A DNA stretch of 54,852 nucleotides from UBA5109 sp965662565 (lineage in GTDB: Bacteria > Pseudomonadota > Gammaproteobacteria > Pseudomonadales > Pseudohongiellaceae), in NCBI GenBank assembly GCA_965662565.1, contig CBFIHS010000008.1:1-54852 (forward strand), in the 5' to 3' direction. How positions within the stretch are numbered: position 1 is the first letter of the stretch; every line of letters starts with the position of its first letter. Both the position numbers and the translations under genes were made by a program. Below the pieces are notes generated by a model. It made no database searches. It had not been told where the DNA came from and worked only from the letters and a program-made list of their open reading frames with translations. Below, piece after piece: positions 38,013-46,165 of the stretch.

Positions 38013-39137
38013 ATGATAAGAAGTCTTCGAATTGCTGCAGCAGCTCTGCTTATCTGCGCAAGCACCCAGGTAGCTGCTCAACAGGGCAATGCCAGGGGAA
38101 ACATTATCGAGAGCCCCTATAACATCATCTCTGGCTGGCATGACCCCTTTCAGGAAGATGGCTATGGTTTTGGCGGCAATTCAGGAGTCTGGGCAGAAAG
38201 CGAAGATCGCATCATCGTTGTGCAGCGCGGGGAGACTATCCTTCCCTATCCTGTTCCAGACGATTTTCCTGGCTTCGCCGGGCATCTTGGAATCAATGTC
38301 CTACGGGAAACTAATCTTCGTCACTGGCAAAACTGCCTTTATGTGATGAATGCCGATGGCGAGGTTCAGGAGGTTTGGGATCACCTGGACTATCTGTGCG
38401 AAGACTCACCAGGACCTGGCCCGCACAGAATTCGTATCAATCCCTATGATCCTGAAAAAAAAATCTGGCTTGTTAACGAGACTTTTCACCAGATCTATGT
38501 CATCGCTAATGATGGCAGTGAAGTGCTAGCCACCTACGGCGAAAAGAATGTGCCAGGTGATGACGGGACTCACTTCGGCCGCCCCCAAGACGTTGCGTTT
38601 CTACCTGACGGTCGCATCCTCGTTGCCGATGGCCTGGATAATCATCGTGTGATTGTCTATGACACCGACATGAACTATCTCGGCGAATTCGGTGGCTTCG
38701 GAGACGGGCCAGGACAATTCAACACCATCCACGCCCTAGGTATAGGTCCAGAAGGACGAGTTTTCGTTCTCGATCGTTCTGGCGGTGAGGTAAACCTTTT
38801 CAGGACCACTGATGACCCAGCGGTATTCGATTTCGAACGCTCCATTGGGGCTCCTCTGACATTACCGCTCGACATTATTGTCAACGATGACGATTTCTGG
38901 ATTACCGATCTCGGTCCACTTCGATTCATAAATTTCGACTTCGAGGGCAATCTGTTATCCACGTGGTTATTGCCGCGTCTTCTCCCTGATGGCTTCATCG
39001 AGGTTCACACCTTCACTGTGGATCCTGCAGGCAATCTTATCGGTGGGGACAATCAATACGGCCGATCACAGAAGTTTGTACCCAAACCAGGTGCCAGCTC
39101 TGACCTGCTGATTGAACCACCTTGGTTTGCCCGTTAA
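38013..39137 (+). CDS. Secreted NHL-repeat-type beta-propeller protein
   Basis: A 374-residue protein with a signal peptide (LRIAAAALLICASTQVAAQ). The mature part shows repeated NHL-like units: HFGRPQDVAFLPDGRILVADGLDNHRVIVYDTD, GPGQFNTIHALGIGPEGRVFVLDR and HTFTVDPAGNLIGGDNQYGR. It resembles the propeller fold of peptidyl-alpha-hydroxyglycine lyase-like proteins, but I see no basis for that activity. Codon use is more GC-rich than in the neighbouring housekeeping genes. It starts the accessory region and is followed by a REP-like sequence. Confidence 0.72.
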   Translation: MIRSLRIAAAALLICASTQVAAQQGNARGNIIESPYNIISGWHDPFQEDGYGFGGNSGVWAESEDRIIVVQRGETILPYPVPDDFPGFAGHLGINVLRETNLRHWQNCLYVMNADGEVQEVWDHLDYLCEDSPGPGPHRIRINPYDPEKKIWLVNETFHQIYVIANDGSEVLATYGEKNVPGDDGTHFGRPQDVAFLPDGRILVADGLDNHRVIVYDTDMNYLGEFGGFGDGPGQFNTIHALGIGPEGRVFVLDRSGGEVNLFRTTDDPAVFDFERSIGAPLTLPLDIIVNDDDFWITDLGPLRFINFDFEGNLLSTWLLPRLLPDGFIEVHTFTVDPAGNLIGGDNQYGRSQKFVPKPGASSDLLIEPPWFAR

Positions 39138-39174
39138 GCTAACAGCAGCACTTAGAACCAAGAAAACTAAGAAG

Positions 39175-39205
39175 GAATCAAGGGGTCAGGTAACTTGATC
39201 CACAT
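39175..39205. repeat. REP-like dispersed repeat, copy 1
   Basis: The sequence gaatcaaggggtcaggtaac followed by ttgatccacat. Its arms ggaatcaag and cttgatcc are near-complementary with a single bulge, so it can form a hairpin. Related copies lie at 43402 and 45345, and the core aatcaaggggtca is in the perfect hairpin at 51738. Confidence 0.75.
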
Positions 39206-39361
39206 GGGCTTGCAGGGTAGGGGCTGTTCTACTACAAGATAAAACGCTAAAAAGAGAAGGTTTTCGAAAGGAAAAAGCAAAGATTCAAAGTTGCAGAGCA
39301 AAAAACTGTTGAATTCTTGAAGCTGTGTTACAGGGTGAAATTAGGTTGGCCTATTTGGGGA

Positions 39362-39384
39362 AGGGCTTTTATACTTCCTATACT
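39362..39384 (+). promoter_or_regulatory. Shared 23-bp upstream element, copy 1
   Basis: The sequence agggcttttatacttcc followed by tatact, 76 bp before the CHRD start codon. It is identical at 22 of 23 positions to a second copy upstream of the gene at 47484. It could be a promoter or a binding site for a common regulator. Confidence 0.55.
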
Positions 39385-39459
39385 TTTTAAGTGTTAATTC
39401 CTGAAAATAATAACAGCGACACAATCATTCAATCTTCCAAACAAAGCCAAGAGGCAATT

Positions 39460-39894
39460 ATGAAGCTCGGCCACAAGACCTTTGCATGCATAATCTCTGC
39501 ATTTTTGCTGATTTCGATCTCAGCTCAAGCACAGACTAGCTATCGTGCCAGATTATCATCCATGCCCATTACACCGCAGACCAAAAACACTATTACCGGT
39601 GGAGGCGAAGTCATTCTTACCCTCAATGGAAATACTCTAGGTGTATCCGGACATTATTCGGGTATGAGTTCGGAAGCCACTGTGGCAAGTATTCATAATG
39701 GAGCACCAGGGATACCCGGACCGGTTATTGGGCAATTGGAAGTGCCAACAACAAGTTCAGGCGAAATTAATGCTCAATTAGAGCTCAACGATGCAATGCT
39801 CGAAGCCCTAAAAAGCAATTCCTTATATATCCAAATTCACAGTCGAACCAATGAGTCAGGTGAACTGCGCGGTTGGATCTTTGCAAGCAACTAG
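39460..39894 (+). CDS. Secreted CHRD-domain protein
   Basis: A 144-residue protein from the ATG at 39460 (Shine-Dalgarno gagg 5 bp upstream); an in-frame earlier start would only prepend a non-signal tail. The signal peptide FACIISAFLLISISAQAQ is followed by a single CHRD domain, with the characteristic C-terminal LYIQIHSRTNESGELRGWIF. CHRD domains are named from chordin; in bacteria their role is unknown. It is 12 bp upstream of the cytochrome c gene, so probably cotranscribed. Confidence 0.8.
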   Translation: MKLGHKTFACIISAFLLISISAQAQTSYRARLSSMPITPQTKNTITGGGEVILTLNGNTLGVSGHYSGMSSEATVASIHNGAPGIPGPVIGQLEVPTTSSGEINAQLELNDAMLEALKSNSLYIQIHSRTNESGELRGWIFASN

Positions 39895-39906
39895 TCGAGG
39901 CAGATC

Positions 39907-40422
39907 ATGAAACTGACAAAACTAAATTCTCTTAAAACCGGACGCCAAACTCTATTAATCTCGTCTTTGGTGATAACACTTTTTGCCTGCGGCGGCGAGC
40001 AAGAGACTGTATCTATAGAATCCTCAGTCTTACCCGAACGCTCTGGCTTCGAAATTCAGGCCGCTGAAGGTGCTGAGCTATTTGCTGCCAACTGCGCTGT
40101 CTGTCATGGTCCCAATCTTGAGGGAACAACTCTGGGCCCAATTATTTCAGGCAATAATTTTCTGCGGCGCTGGGGAACACAATCTCCAGTAAACCTGCTG
40201 AACAACATTCAGACTAATATGCCTCCCGGTGGTTCTGGCGCTTTGGGTGGTGAAGAGTACTTAAGCATCACTGCACATATTCTTGCAACAAATGGCATGG
40301 ATGGAATCAGCGAAGCTCTGAGTGCCGATTCCAATATAGTGATTGCTGAAAATTTCTGGAAGCAGCGCGCAACAACAGCGTACCGAACCTCCATCACCAC
40401 AAGGAGTAACAGTCGCAGGTAA
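39907..40422 (+). CDS. Lipoprotein cytochrome c, likely 5' part of a cytochrome c-PQQ fusion
   Basis: A 171-residue ORF. The lipobox LFAC (Cys28) implies an outer or inner membrane lipoprotein. A single haem motif CAVCH (Cys63, Cys66, His67) is followed by LEGTTLGPIISGNNFLRRWG and the axial-methionine region TNMPPGG. The last ~24 codons (after IVIAE) look unlike a cytochrome end and are read in a frame overlapping the next ORF. Deleting one A from the A4 run at 40349-40352 would join this ORF smoothly to the propeller dehydrogenase. Electron acceptor for the dehydrogenase is the likely role. Confidence 0.85.
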   Translation: MKLTKLNSLKTGRQTLLISSLVITLFACGGEQETVSIESSVLPERSGFEIQAAEGAELFAANCAVCHGPNLEGTTLGPIISGNNFLRRWGTQSPVNLLNNIQTNMPPGGSGALGGEEYLSITAHILATNGMDGISEALSADSNIVIAENFWKQRATTAYRTSITTRSNSRR

Positions 40423-42064
40423 CGTGGACGATTATGTTCCTTTTGTACCGGTTACCGATGCCATTCTGGAAAATCCAGCGGCTGGCGATTGGCCCATGCA
40501 CCGTCGAAATTACTACGCACATAGCTACAGCCCGCTTGACCAGATCAACACAGAGAACGTCAGCCAGCTGAAACTGGAATGGGTTTGGAACATGCACGAG
40601 GGCGATTCCGAACCAGCACCGCTTGTATATAACGGCATCATCTATTTGATTAATCCTGGCAATGTGATTCAGGCATTAGATGGCAAGACTGGAGAGTTGA
40701 TCTGGGAAAACTGGACAGGCCCAGCTAATCGTCAGGATATGCGAAACATTGCCATTTATGGCGACAATATTATTCAAGCAACCACTGATGCCCGAGTCGT
40801 CGCCCTCGATGCGCGTACTGGCGAACAAGCATGGGAAGTAGATATTGCTGATTTCAGCAAGGGCTTCCATAATTCAAGTGGCCCCATTGTTGCCGACGGC
40901 AAAATAATTCAAGGTTTGGCTGGCTGCTGGTATTACATTCCGGAGGATTGTTACATCAGCGCACTCGACGCCAACACTGGTGAAGTCGAGTGGCAGTTTG
41001 AAACTATTGCCGAGACAGGACAACCAGGTGGTGATACTTGGGGTGGACTGAGTGATGTTTTCCGTGCCGGTGGAGAGACCTGGATTACCGGTTCCTACGA
41101 TCCAGATTTAAAGCTGACTTATTGGGGTACCGCTCAACAAAAAACTTGGGTGCCGGTAAGCCGCCACATGACTATTGATGATGTTGGTTTGTATACCAAC
41201 TCAACGGTCGCAGTAAATACCGACACTGGCGAACTTAACTGGTATTTCCAGCATGTTCCAGCAGAAGCGTTGGACCTGGATGAAGTGTTCGAACGTGTGT
41301 TGGTTAACCGAGGTGATGAACAACTGGTTTTTTCTCTCGGAAAATACGGCATTCTTTGGAAAAACGATAGAGTGACCGGAGAATTTAAAGACTTCAAAGA
41401 AACAGTCTTCCAGAATGCCTTTACCAATATCGATGCAGAAACTGGCGAAGTGACTTATCGCGAAGACATAATGAACGCAGGCCTGAACGAATGGATATCA
41501 GTATGCCCCAGCAGTGCTGGTGGCAAGGATTGGCACTCGATGACTTATCATGAGCCCTCAGGAACGATGATTGTTCCGCTTAGCCAGACCTGCGTTGTAA
41601 CTGCGGCACGTGAAGTTTCGCTGGTCCAGGGCAGCGGCGGACTCGCAGCCAGCCGCCAATTTTTCGAGATGCCGGGATCAGAAGGTAATCTAGGCAAGAT
41701 CGGCGCCTACAATGTAGATACCATGAAAGAAATATGGAGTCATGAACAACGCGCCTCTTTTCATACCGGCACTATTTCTACCGCCGGTGATCTGGTGTTC
41801 GCTGGCGACCTAGATAGAGAGTTCAAAGCCTTCGATGTGAACACTGGTGAAGTGCTTTGGAAAACTCGATTGGGTACTGCTGTACAAGGCCACCCTGTTT
41901 CCTTTGCTATCGATGGCAAGCAATACATAGCGGTGACTTCAGCTAATGGCGGAACCAGCCCACGAGTCGTTCCTGATGTGATCGCAACCGAAATCACTTA
42001 CCCACGCTGGGGCAATGCTATTTACGTATTTAGCCTTCCTGAACAAGTATTGCTGAAAGAGTGA
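40343..42064 (+). CDS. PQQ-type beta-propeller dehydrogenase, frame-shifted from the cytochrome ORF
   Basis: A 573-codon frame without a signal peptide. It shows the quinoprotein (PQQ-dependent alcohol dehydrogenase-like) pattern: DWPMHRRNYYAHSYSPLDQI, repeated LDAxTGExxW blades, GCWYYIPEDCYISALDANTGE, and GGDTWGGLSDVFRAGGETWITGSYD. PQQ enzymes of this type act in the periplasm, so this ORF needs the export signal and haem domain of the preceding ORF. The annotated start (a TTG at 40343) sits directly after a stop and is not a natural start. The expected full product is about 718 residues. Substrate is unknown, most likely an alcohol. Confidence 0.82.
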   Translation: MLKISGSSAQQQRTEPPSPQGVTVAGNVDDYVPFVPVTDAILENPAAGDWPMHRRNYYAHSYSPLDQINTENVSQLKLEWVWNMHEGDSEPAPLVYNGIIYLINPGNVIQALDGKTGELIWENWTGPANRQDMRNIAIYGDNIIQATTDARVVALDARTGEQAWEVDIADFSKGFHNSSGPIVADGKIIQGLAGCWYYIPEDCYISALDANTGEVEWQFETIAETGQPGGDTWGGLSDVFRAGGETWITGSYDPDLKLTYWGTAQQKTWVPVSRHMTIDDVGLYTNSTVAVNTDTGELNWYFQHVPAEALDLDEVFERVLVNRGDEQLVFSLGKYGILWKNDRVTGEFKDFKETVFQNAFTNIDAETGEVTYREDIMNAGLNEWISVCPSSAGGKDWHSMTYHEPSGTMIVPLSQTCVVTAAREVSLVQGSGGLAASRQFFEMPGSEGNLGKIGAYNVDTMKEIWSHEQRASFHTGTISTAGDLVFAGDLDREFKAFDVNTGEVLWKTRLGTAVQGHPVSFAIDGKQYIAVTSANGGTSPRVVPDVIATEITYPRWGNAIYVFSLPEQVLLKE

Positions 42065-42143
42065 CTGAATGAAGTGTGTGAATATTAAGGTAAGACGAGT
42101 GTCTTACCTTAATTAATCTAGCTGATCTCAATTTTGCTTATCG

Positions 42144-42180
42144 AGGCTCTATTTATCTAAGCTCTATTTATCTAGGCTCT
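42144..42180. repeat. 15-bp tandem repeat, about 2.5 units
   Basis: Units aggctctatttatct (42144), aagctctatttatct (42159) and aggctct (42174). The repeat covers the stop codon of the SnoaL-like gene on the minus strand. Confidence 0.85.
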
Positions 42181-42656
42181 AGGGTTCCATAATCCCAATG
42201 CTCTGCGATTAAACCATCCTCCAAACGATACATATCGAACCATGTGGTTGTATAGGTTTCACTAGGTTCGTTGGGGTTTGGTAACTTGACCTGAATAGAC
42301 ATTGTTACATAATCATTTTCAGCCATAATGGAAACTAGATTATCAATGTAATCTATCGGTTCTACTTGGGGTAAGCTGCCAAAAAATTGCAGAAAGGGTG
42401 CGCGGCCAGTAGGAACATTTGGGTTATGCTGAATGTAACTTTCAGTCATAAGCTTGGCGGCCTCTTCCATATCATGAGCAACTAGAGCATATCGCCAAAA
42501 GTCATAAACAACCTTCTTATTCATAGCCAGTGTTGGATCAGGCGATTCTAACCAAGCAGCCTGCTCTTCTGGTGGAATAACCTCAACGGGTAGTTGAGCG
42601 TAAGTACCTACAGAGAACAAGCAAAGAAAAATAAGAACTAGGTTTTTTTTCATCAT
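42168..42656 (-). CDS. Secreted SnoaL-like (NTF2-fold) protein
   Basis: A 162-residue protein. The signal peptide LVLIFLCLFSVGTYAQ is followed by an NTF2-like cone fold of the SnoaL type: NKKVVYDFWRYALVAHDMEEAAKLMTESYIQHNPN, then GRAPFLQFF and a C-terminal DMYRLEDGLIAEHWDYG. SnoaL-like proteins are cyclases, dehydratases or unknown; no catalytic residue can be assigned. A second secreted SnoaL-like gene is at 45582 on the other strand. Divergent context with no operon partner. Confidence 0.82.
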   Translation of the reverse strand: MMKKNLVLIFLCLFSVGTYAQLPVEVIPPEEQAAWLESPDPTLAMNKKVVYDFWRYALVAHDMEEAAKLMTESYIQHNPNVPTGRAPFLQFFGSLPQVEPIDYIDNLVSIMAENDYVTMSIQVKLPNPNEPSETYTTTWFDMYRLEDGLIAEHWDYGTLEPR

Positions 42657-42850
42657 TAGGGTTCCTGGTCATTAAAAAATTTAGTTTATGGGTGGCTATA
42701 AGAATCAGGATTTTGTATCAATCCGCTGGTAAAATCAAAAATATATTTACTAAATTGAAATTATGAAAATAGAAAAGTCAGCTTAATGGTGTCCAATGGT
42801 TGGGAGTAAACAACTCTTTAGGTATAAGCAAGCTTAGTTCCTTTAATAAT

Positions 42851-43288
42851 TTAGCTCAAAAGTTTTTCTCGCAAGAAATCAGGGATCGATTCTGATTTTA
42901 CATTTATTCGGTCAATCCAAACCATTTTTGTGTGGCCTTTTGTGTATAAGGTGTCGGGCTTTTCGTTATCCCATATCTCATAAAAAAGATCGAAGCTACT
43001 GTTGCCAGGTGAGGCGGTAAGTAACTTGATTTTAATGACGCTTGGAAATTCAATAGGAGAGAGATACTCGCAACTAGCTGTCATTACTACAGGCCCATAT
43101 TTTCCTTCAGGGCTTACAGATTCTTGTAGGTTTAGTTCTTCTGTCAACCAGTTAACACGAGCCTGTTCGAAATAACGAAAATACATAACGTTGTTGATGT
43201 GTCCGAAGGCGTCCATATCTCCCCATAAAACAGGCAAGGTAGTTTCATATACTTGGGTTAGCTTATTATCACTGGGTTTGTTATTCAT
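42851..43288 (-). CDS. 4HBT-family acyl-CoA thioesterase
   Basis: A 145-residue hotdog-fold thioesterase. LPVLWGDMDAFGHINNVMYFRYFEQARVNWL is the 4-hydroxybenzoyl-CoA thioesterase/YbgC signature, with the catalytic Asp in GDMDAFGHINN. It hydrolyses acyl-CoA in the cytosol. The start is set at ATG 43288 (GGA 6 bp upstream); an in-frame GTG at 43300 adds four residues. It is transcribed alone, away from SulP. Confidence 0.87.
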   Translation of the reverse strand: MNNKPSDNKLTQVYETTLPVLWGDMDAFGHINNVMYFRYFEQARVNWLTEELNLQESVSPEGKYGPVVMTASCEYLSPIEFPSVIKIKLLTASPGNSSFDLFYEIWDNEKPDTLYTKGHTKMVWIDRINVKSESIPDFLREKLLS

Positions 43289-43401
43289 TCGGAATTCCAC
43301 TCAAACGTAAAGGCAGGTAAGGTGAAAAGTACAATACTCACAATGGTATTGACAAGTTAACTACTTAAATTGAAATAAATCCTCGCGTAAGAGAATCAAG
43401 C

Positions 43402-43438
43402 GAATCAAGGGGGCAGGTAACTTGATCCAAATGGGGGT
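43402..43438. repeat. REP-like dispersed repeat, copy 2
   Basis: The sequence gaatcaagggggcaggtaac followed by ttgatccaaatgggggt. Compared with copy 1 it differs at a few positions, and gaatcaag/cttgatcc can pair. It lies between the thioesterase gene and the SulP terminator. Confidence 0.75.
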
Positions 43439-43447
43439 GAATTAAAA

Positions 43448-43481
43448 AAGGTGGTTGTGTTGCATATAGCACAACCACCTT
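43448..43481 (-). terminator. Rho-independent terminator of the SulP gene
   Basis: Perfect 12-bp inverted repeat aaggtggttgtg / cacaaccacctt with a 10-nt loop, followed on the minus strand by six U residues (43449-43444). It lies 10 bp beyond the SulP stop codon. Confidence 0.87.
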
Positions 43482-43490
43482 CAAGGTAGA

Positions 43491-45071
43491 TCACCAGTCA
43501 AGCTTAAAAAATTCAAGGTAGTTTGAGGGGTTTTCTACAGAACGGCTCCCTGAAAGCAGTTTAATATTGATATTTCTCATTTTCGCCTTATCAGAAAAAT
43601 CATCAAGGATTTCGATGATGTCATGATCCAGGAAGCGTGTGTTGGTGACATCCAGAACCAGTTGTGAGCCTTCAGGCAGGTTATCCAGTTCATTCAGGAT
43701 AGAGGCCTTGTTAAAGAAGGTAACTTCCTCAGCAAGGGTCATCTTGACGACCTTGGGTGCATTTTCGTTTTCTTCCATATGTAGAAAGTGAGAATTCTTG
43801 TAGTTGTTATACAGTATAATTACGATACTGACTGCCAGTCCCATTGCGATTCCTACCAACAGATCGGTAAATACGATTCCTAAAATGGTGACAATGAACG
43901 GCACAAACTGCGACCAGCCGAGGTTGTACATTTGCATGAATAATTGAGGCTTGGCGAGCTTGTAACCTACAACAAACAGGATAGCAGCAAGTACAGACAA
44001 AGGAATCAGGTTAAGTAAACCGGGAACCAGCAGCACGAATATAAGTAAAAATACTCCGTGAAGAATCGCTGAGGTTTTGCTACGAGCCCCTGACTGAATG
44101 TTGGCAGAGCTGCGAACGATTACCTGAGTTACCGGTAATCCTCCAATCAAGCCGGAAAGTACGTTGCCAGTACCCTGGGCAAGAAGTTCACGGTTGGTTG
44201 GCGTTACTCGTTTCTCAGGATCTAACTTATCAGTCGCTTCCACACAGAGCAGCGTTTCAAGGCTAGCAACGATAGCGATAGTCAGAGCAATTACCCAGAC
44301 CTGGGAGTTGGTGATGGCTGAAAAATCAGGAAATGCAAATAATCCTACAAACGAAGAGAAATCATCAGCGACCGGCACGTTAACCATGTGGTTCGCTGAT
44401 ATTGCAAAGGTCTCGCTGCCCTTGGTGACCAGAAAGAACAGTATGCCAACTACCACTGCAATTAGAGGCCCCTGGATCAACTGAAAAATCTTGGCTCGCT
44501 TTGTAAGTACGATATCCCAGAGCAGCAAAATGCCCATGGCTATCAGAGCGATGGTTGTGGCACCAATACTGATATTATCAAGAGTACTGAAGATTGCGGA
44601 AATCGTGTTTTCTCCATCTACCTGCAGAAACGCGAAATCACCTTGCGGATCGGCATCATATCCAAAGAAGTGTGGTATCTGTTTTAGAATAATGATGATA
44701 CCGATTCCGGTTAGCATTCCCTTGATAACGGATGATGGAAAGTAATAACCGATAATGCCGGCACGTAAAAACCCTAGAATCAGTTGAATTACTCCGGCGA
44801 GTACAACTGACACCAGGAAAATTTCAAAACTTCCCAGGTCTGTGATCGCGACCAGCACGATGGCCGCCAGACCAGCGGCAGGACCAGATACGCCGACTTG
44901 AGATTCACTTATTGTTCCGACAACAATGCCGCCAATGATGCCGGCAATTAGGCCGGATATAAGTGGTGCACCGCTGGCAAGAGCGATGCCTAGGCATAGT
45001 GGCACAGCTACAAAAAATACAACGATACTCGCAGGTAAATCATTTTTAAAGTGACTCAACATCTTAATCAA
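43491..45071 (-). CDS. SulP family anion transporter
   Basis: A 526-residue inner-membrane transporter with about 12-14 helices. The N-terminus FKNDLPASIVVFFVAVPLCLGIALASGAP and the repeated VGVSGPAAG motif mark SulP; the C-terminal ~95 residues form a STAS domain (LDVTNTRFLDHDIIEILDDF). Sequence is close to the bicarbonate/sulfate carriers of the BicA-like branch; the anion is not certain. A rho-independent terminator follows it, so it is monocistronic. The leader has a 17-bp palindrome at 45225-45241. Confidence 0.9.
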   Translation of the reverse strand: MIKMLSHFKNDLPASIVVFFVAVPLCLGIALASGAPLISGLIAGIIGGIVVGTISESQVGVSGPAAGLAAIVLVAITDLGSFEIFLVSVVLAGVIQLILGFLRAGIIGYYFPSSVIKGMLTGIGIIIILKQIPHFFGYDADPQGDFAFLQVDGENTISAIFSTLDNISIGATTIALIAMGILLLWDIVLTKRAKIFQLIQGPLIAVVVGILFFLVTKGSETFAISANHMVNVPVADDFSSFVGLFAFPDFSAITNSQVWVIALTIAIVASLETLLCVEATDKLDPEKRVTPTNRELLAQGTGNVLSGLIGGLPVTQVIVRSSANIQSGARSKTSAILHGVFLLIFVLLVPGLLNLIPLSVLAAILFVVGYKLAKPQLFMQMYNLGWSQFVPFIVTILGIVFTDLLVGIAMGLAVSIVIILYNNYKNSHFLHMEENENAPKVVKMTLAEEVTFFNKASILNELDNLPEGSQLVLDVTNTRFLDHDIIEILDDFSDKAKMRNINIKLLSGSRSVENPSNYLEFFKLDW

Positions 45072-45224
45072 TCCTTGCTAACAATGAATTTTGGTTTTTT
45101 TAATTTATCTAAATCGGCTAGTTAGTTTTCAATTAAATTATTGCGGATTCCTGTTTTGAGACCCACGTGAAATTATTATGAAAGCAATATAGTGATTAAT
45201 TATATAAGATTAAATATATTAAGT

Positions 45225-45241
45225 GATAGGAATATCCTATC
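45225..45241. promoter_or_regulatory. 17-bp palindrome upstream of SulP
   Basis: The sequence gataggaatatcctatc has 7-bp perfect arms and a 3-bp centre, 154 bp upstream of the SulP start in an AT-rich leader. A dimeric regulator could bind there; no regulator is encoded nearby. Confidence 0.35.
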
Positions 45242-45344
45242 AATAATAAGGAGTCTGAAGTTCTTGAGGTCTTGCCATAGACTATAGTGCAGCCTGTAAT
45301 GGTTAGAAAGAATTTGATATCAGCATAGTCAGAGATCTCGATTA

Positions 45345-45376
45345 GAATTAAGGGGTCAGCTAACTTGATCCACATT
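45345..45376. repeat. REP-like dispersed repeat, copy 3
   Basis: The sequence gaattaaggggtcagctaac followed by ttgatccacatt. It shares the aaggggtcag-taacttgatccaca core with copy 1, but its left arm is degenerate, so the hairpin is weaker. Confidence 0.72.
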
Positions 45377-45581
45377 AGTTCTTGTAGGCTTCAACTGTCT
45401 GAAGTTTTGAATCGAGCAAAATAATACTTACCCGTACATAAGAACAATATATATCAACATATTTAATGTAAGTTATTTTTATTAAGTAGCCTAAGAAAAG
45501 GCATACTAGACTATAAAGAAAAGTGTCTTAGGCTTGTGTTTTTGAAATAAACTTTATTAAAATCAGTAGGTTGAGGGGAGT

Positions 45582-46085
45582 ATGACTAGTATTTATTTAA
45601 AAATAACAAATTTCTTTTTTGTTGGCGTGCTTGGTTTGCTGACGCTTAGTTCTGTCGCTCAAAGTCAGGAAGTTTTGACAGGCGAAAATAGAGAGGAAGC
45701 GAACAAAAAAGCTGCACTGGAGTTTTATCAGGCTCTTGTAGGTGATGTTGATATTGATAAAGCTGAGCCATACGCTGGAGAATATATCCAGCACGACCCA
45801 GATATTTGTTGCGATGGATTTCCAGCGCTTAAGCAGTTTCTCATTGATAGCCCAACTTTCCTAAAGCGAGATAAAATTCAAATAAGGTTTCATAATGTAA
45901 TGGCGGATGGGGATTTAGTTTATTTTCAAACTCGCCGAACTGAAGACCTCCCAACGGGAGAGAAGGAAAGAGTTTTAGTGCAGCATTCTTTTCGTTTTGA
46001 TTCCGAAGGCAAAATTGCCGAGCATTGGGTGACTAATAGCCGCGTTAAGCTGACTGAAACTGAAAATCCTCATCCATTTTTTTAG
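45582..46085 (+). CDS. Secreted SnoaL-like protein
   Basis: A 167-residue protein with an N-terminal signal peptide (FFFVGVLGLLTLSSVAQSQ). The mature part has the SnoaL-type NTF2 pattern, KKAALEFYQALVGDVDIDKAEPYAGEYIQHDPDI and the C-terminal HSFRFDSEGKIAEHWVTNS. CC in DICCDG is unusual. It starts after GAGGGGAG, 3-4 bp from the ATG. It faces the SulP gene and converges on the metallo-hydrolase gene. Confidence 0.8.
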   Translation: MTSIYLKITNFFFVGVLGLLTLSSVAQSQEVLTGENREEANKKAALEFYQALVGDVDIDKAEPYAGEYIQHDPDICCDGFPALKQFLIDSPTFLKRDKIQIRFHNVMADGDLVYFQTRRTEDLPTGEKERVLVQHSFRFDSEGKIAEHWVTNSRVKLTETENPHPFF

Positions 46086-46106
46086 CGCTGACTTATGTAC
46101 ATAAAT

Positions 46107-46132
46107 GGTAAGCAGTAAAATATCTGCTTACC
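46107..46132. terminator. Hairpin between convergent genes
   Basis: Inverted repeat ggtaagcag / ctgcttacc (46107-46115 and 46124-46132) with an AT loop, between the convergent SnoaL-like and metallo-hydrolase genes. The U-tract is weak. Confidence 0.45.
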
Positions 46133-46165
46133 TTGGGCTTAAGAATAATCTAATTTTTTGTTATT

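Larger units (their letters stand above)
39138..39459. other. 322-bp spacer with REP-like copy and shared upstream element
   Basis: Holds REP-like copy 1 (39175-39205) and a 23-bp element (39362-39384) that recurs at 47337-47359. TATACT within the element (39379-39384) could serve as a -10 box for the CHRD gene; a -35 box is not obvious. Confidence 0.6.
45072..45581. other. 510-bp spacer between SulP and a SnoaL-like gene
   Basis: AT-rich region holding the divergent promoters. It contains a 17-bp palindrome at 45225-45241, REP-like copy 3 at 45345-45376, and a 9-bp inverted repeat (agcctaaga/tcttaggct, 45488-45534) with a 29-nt loop. No gene was seen. Confidence 0.55.

Noticed and set aside
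39391..39459. N-terminal extension of the CHRD protein from a TTG start
   Set aside because: It would place 23 polar residues before a clear signal peptide; the ATG at 39460 has a good Shine-Dalgarno.
45488..45534. Inverted repeat agcctaaga/tcttaggct before the SnoaL-like gene
   Set aside because: The 29-nt loop makes it a weak structure; kept only as a note in the spacer entry.
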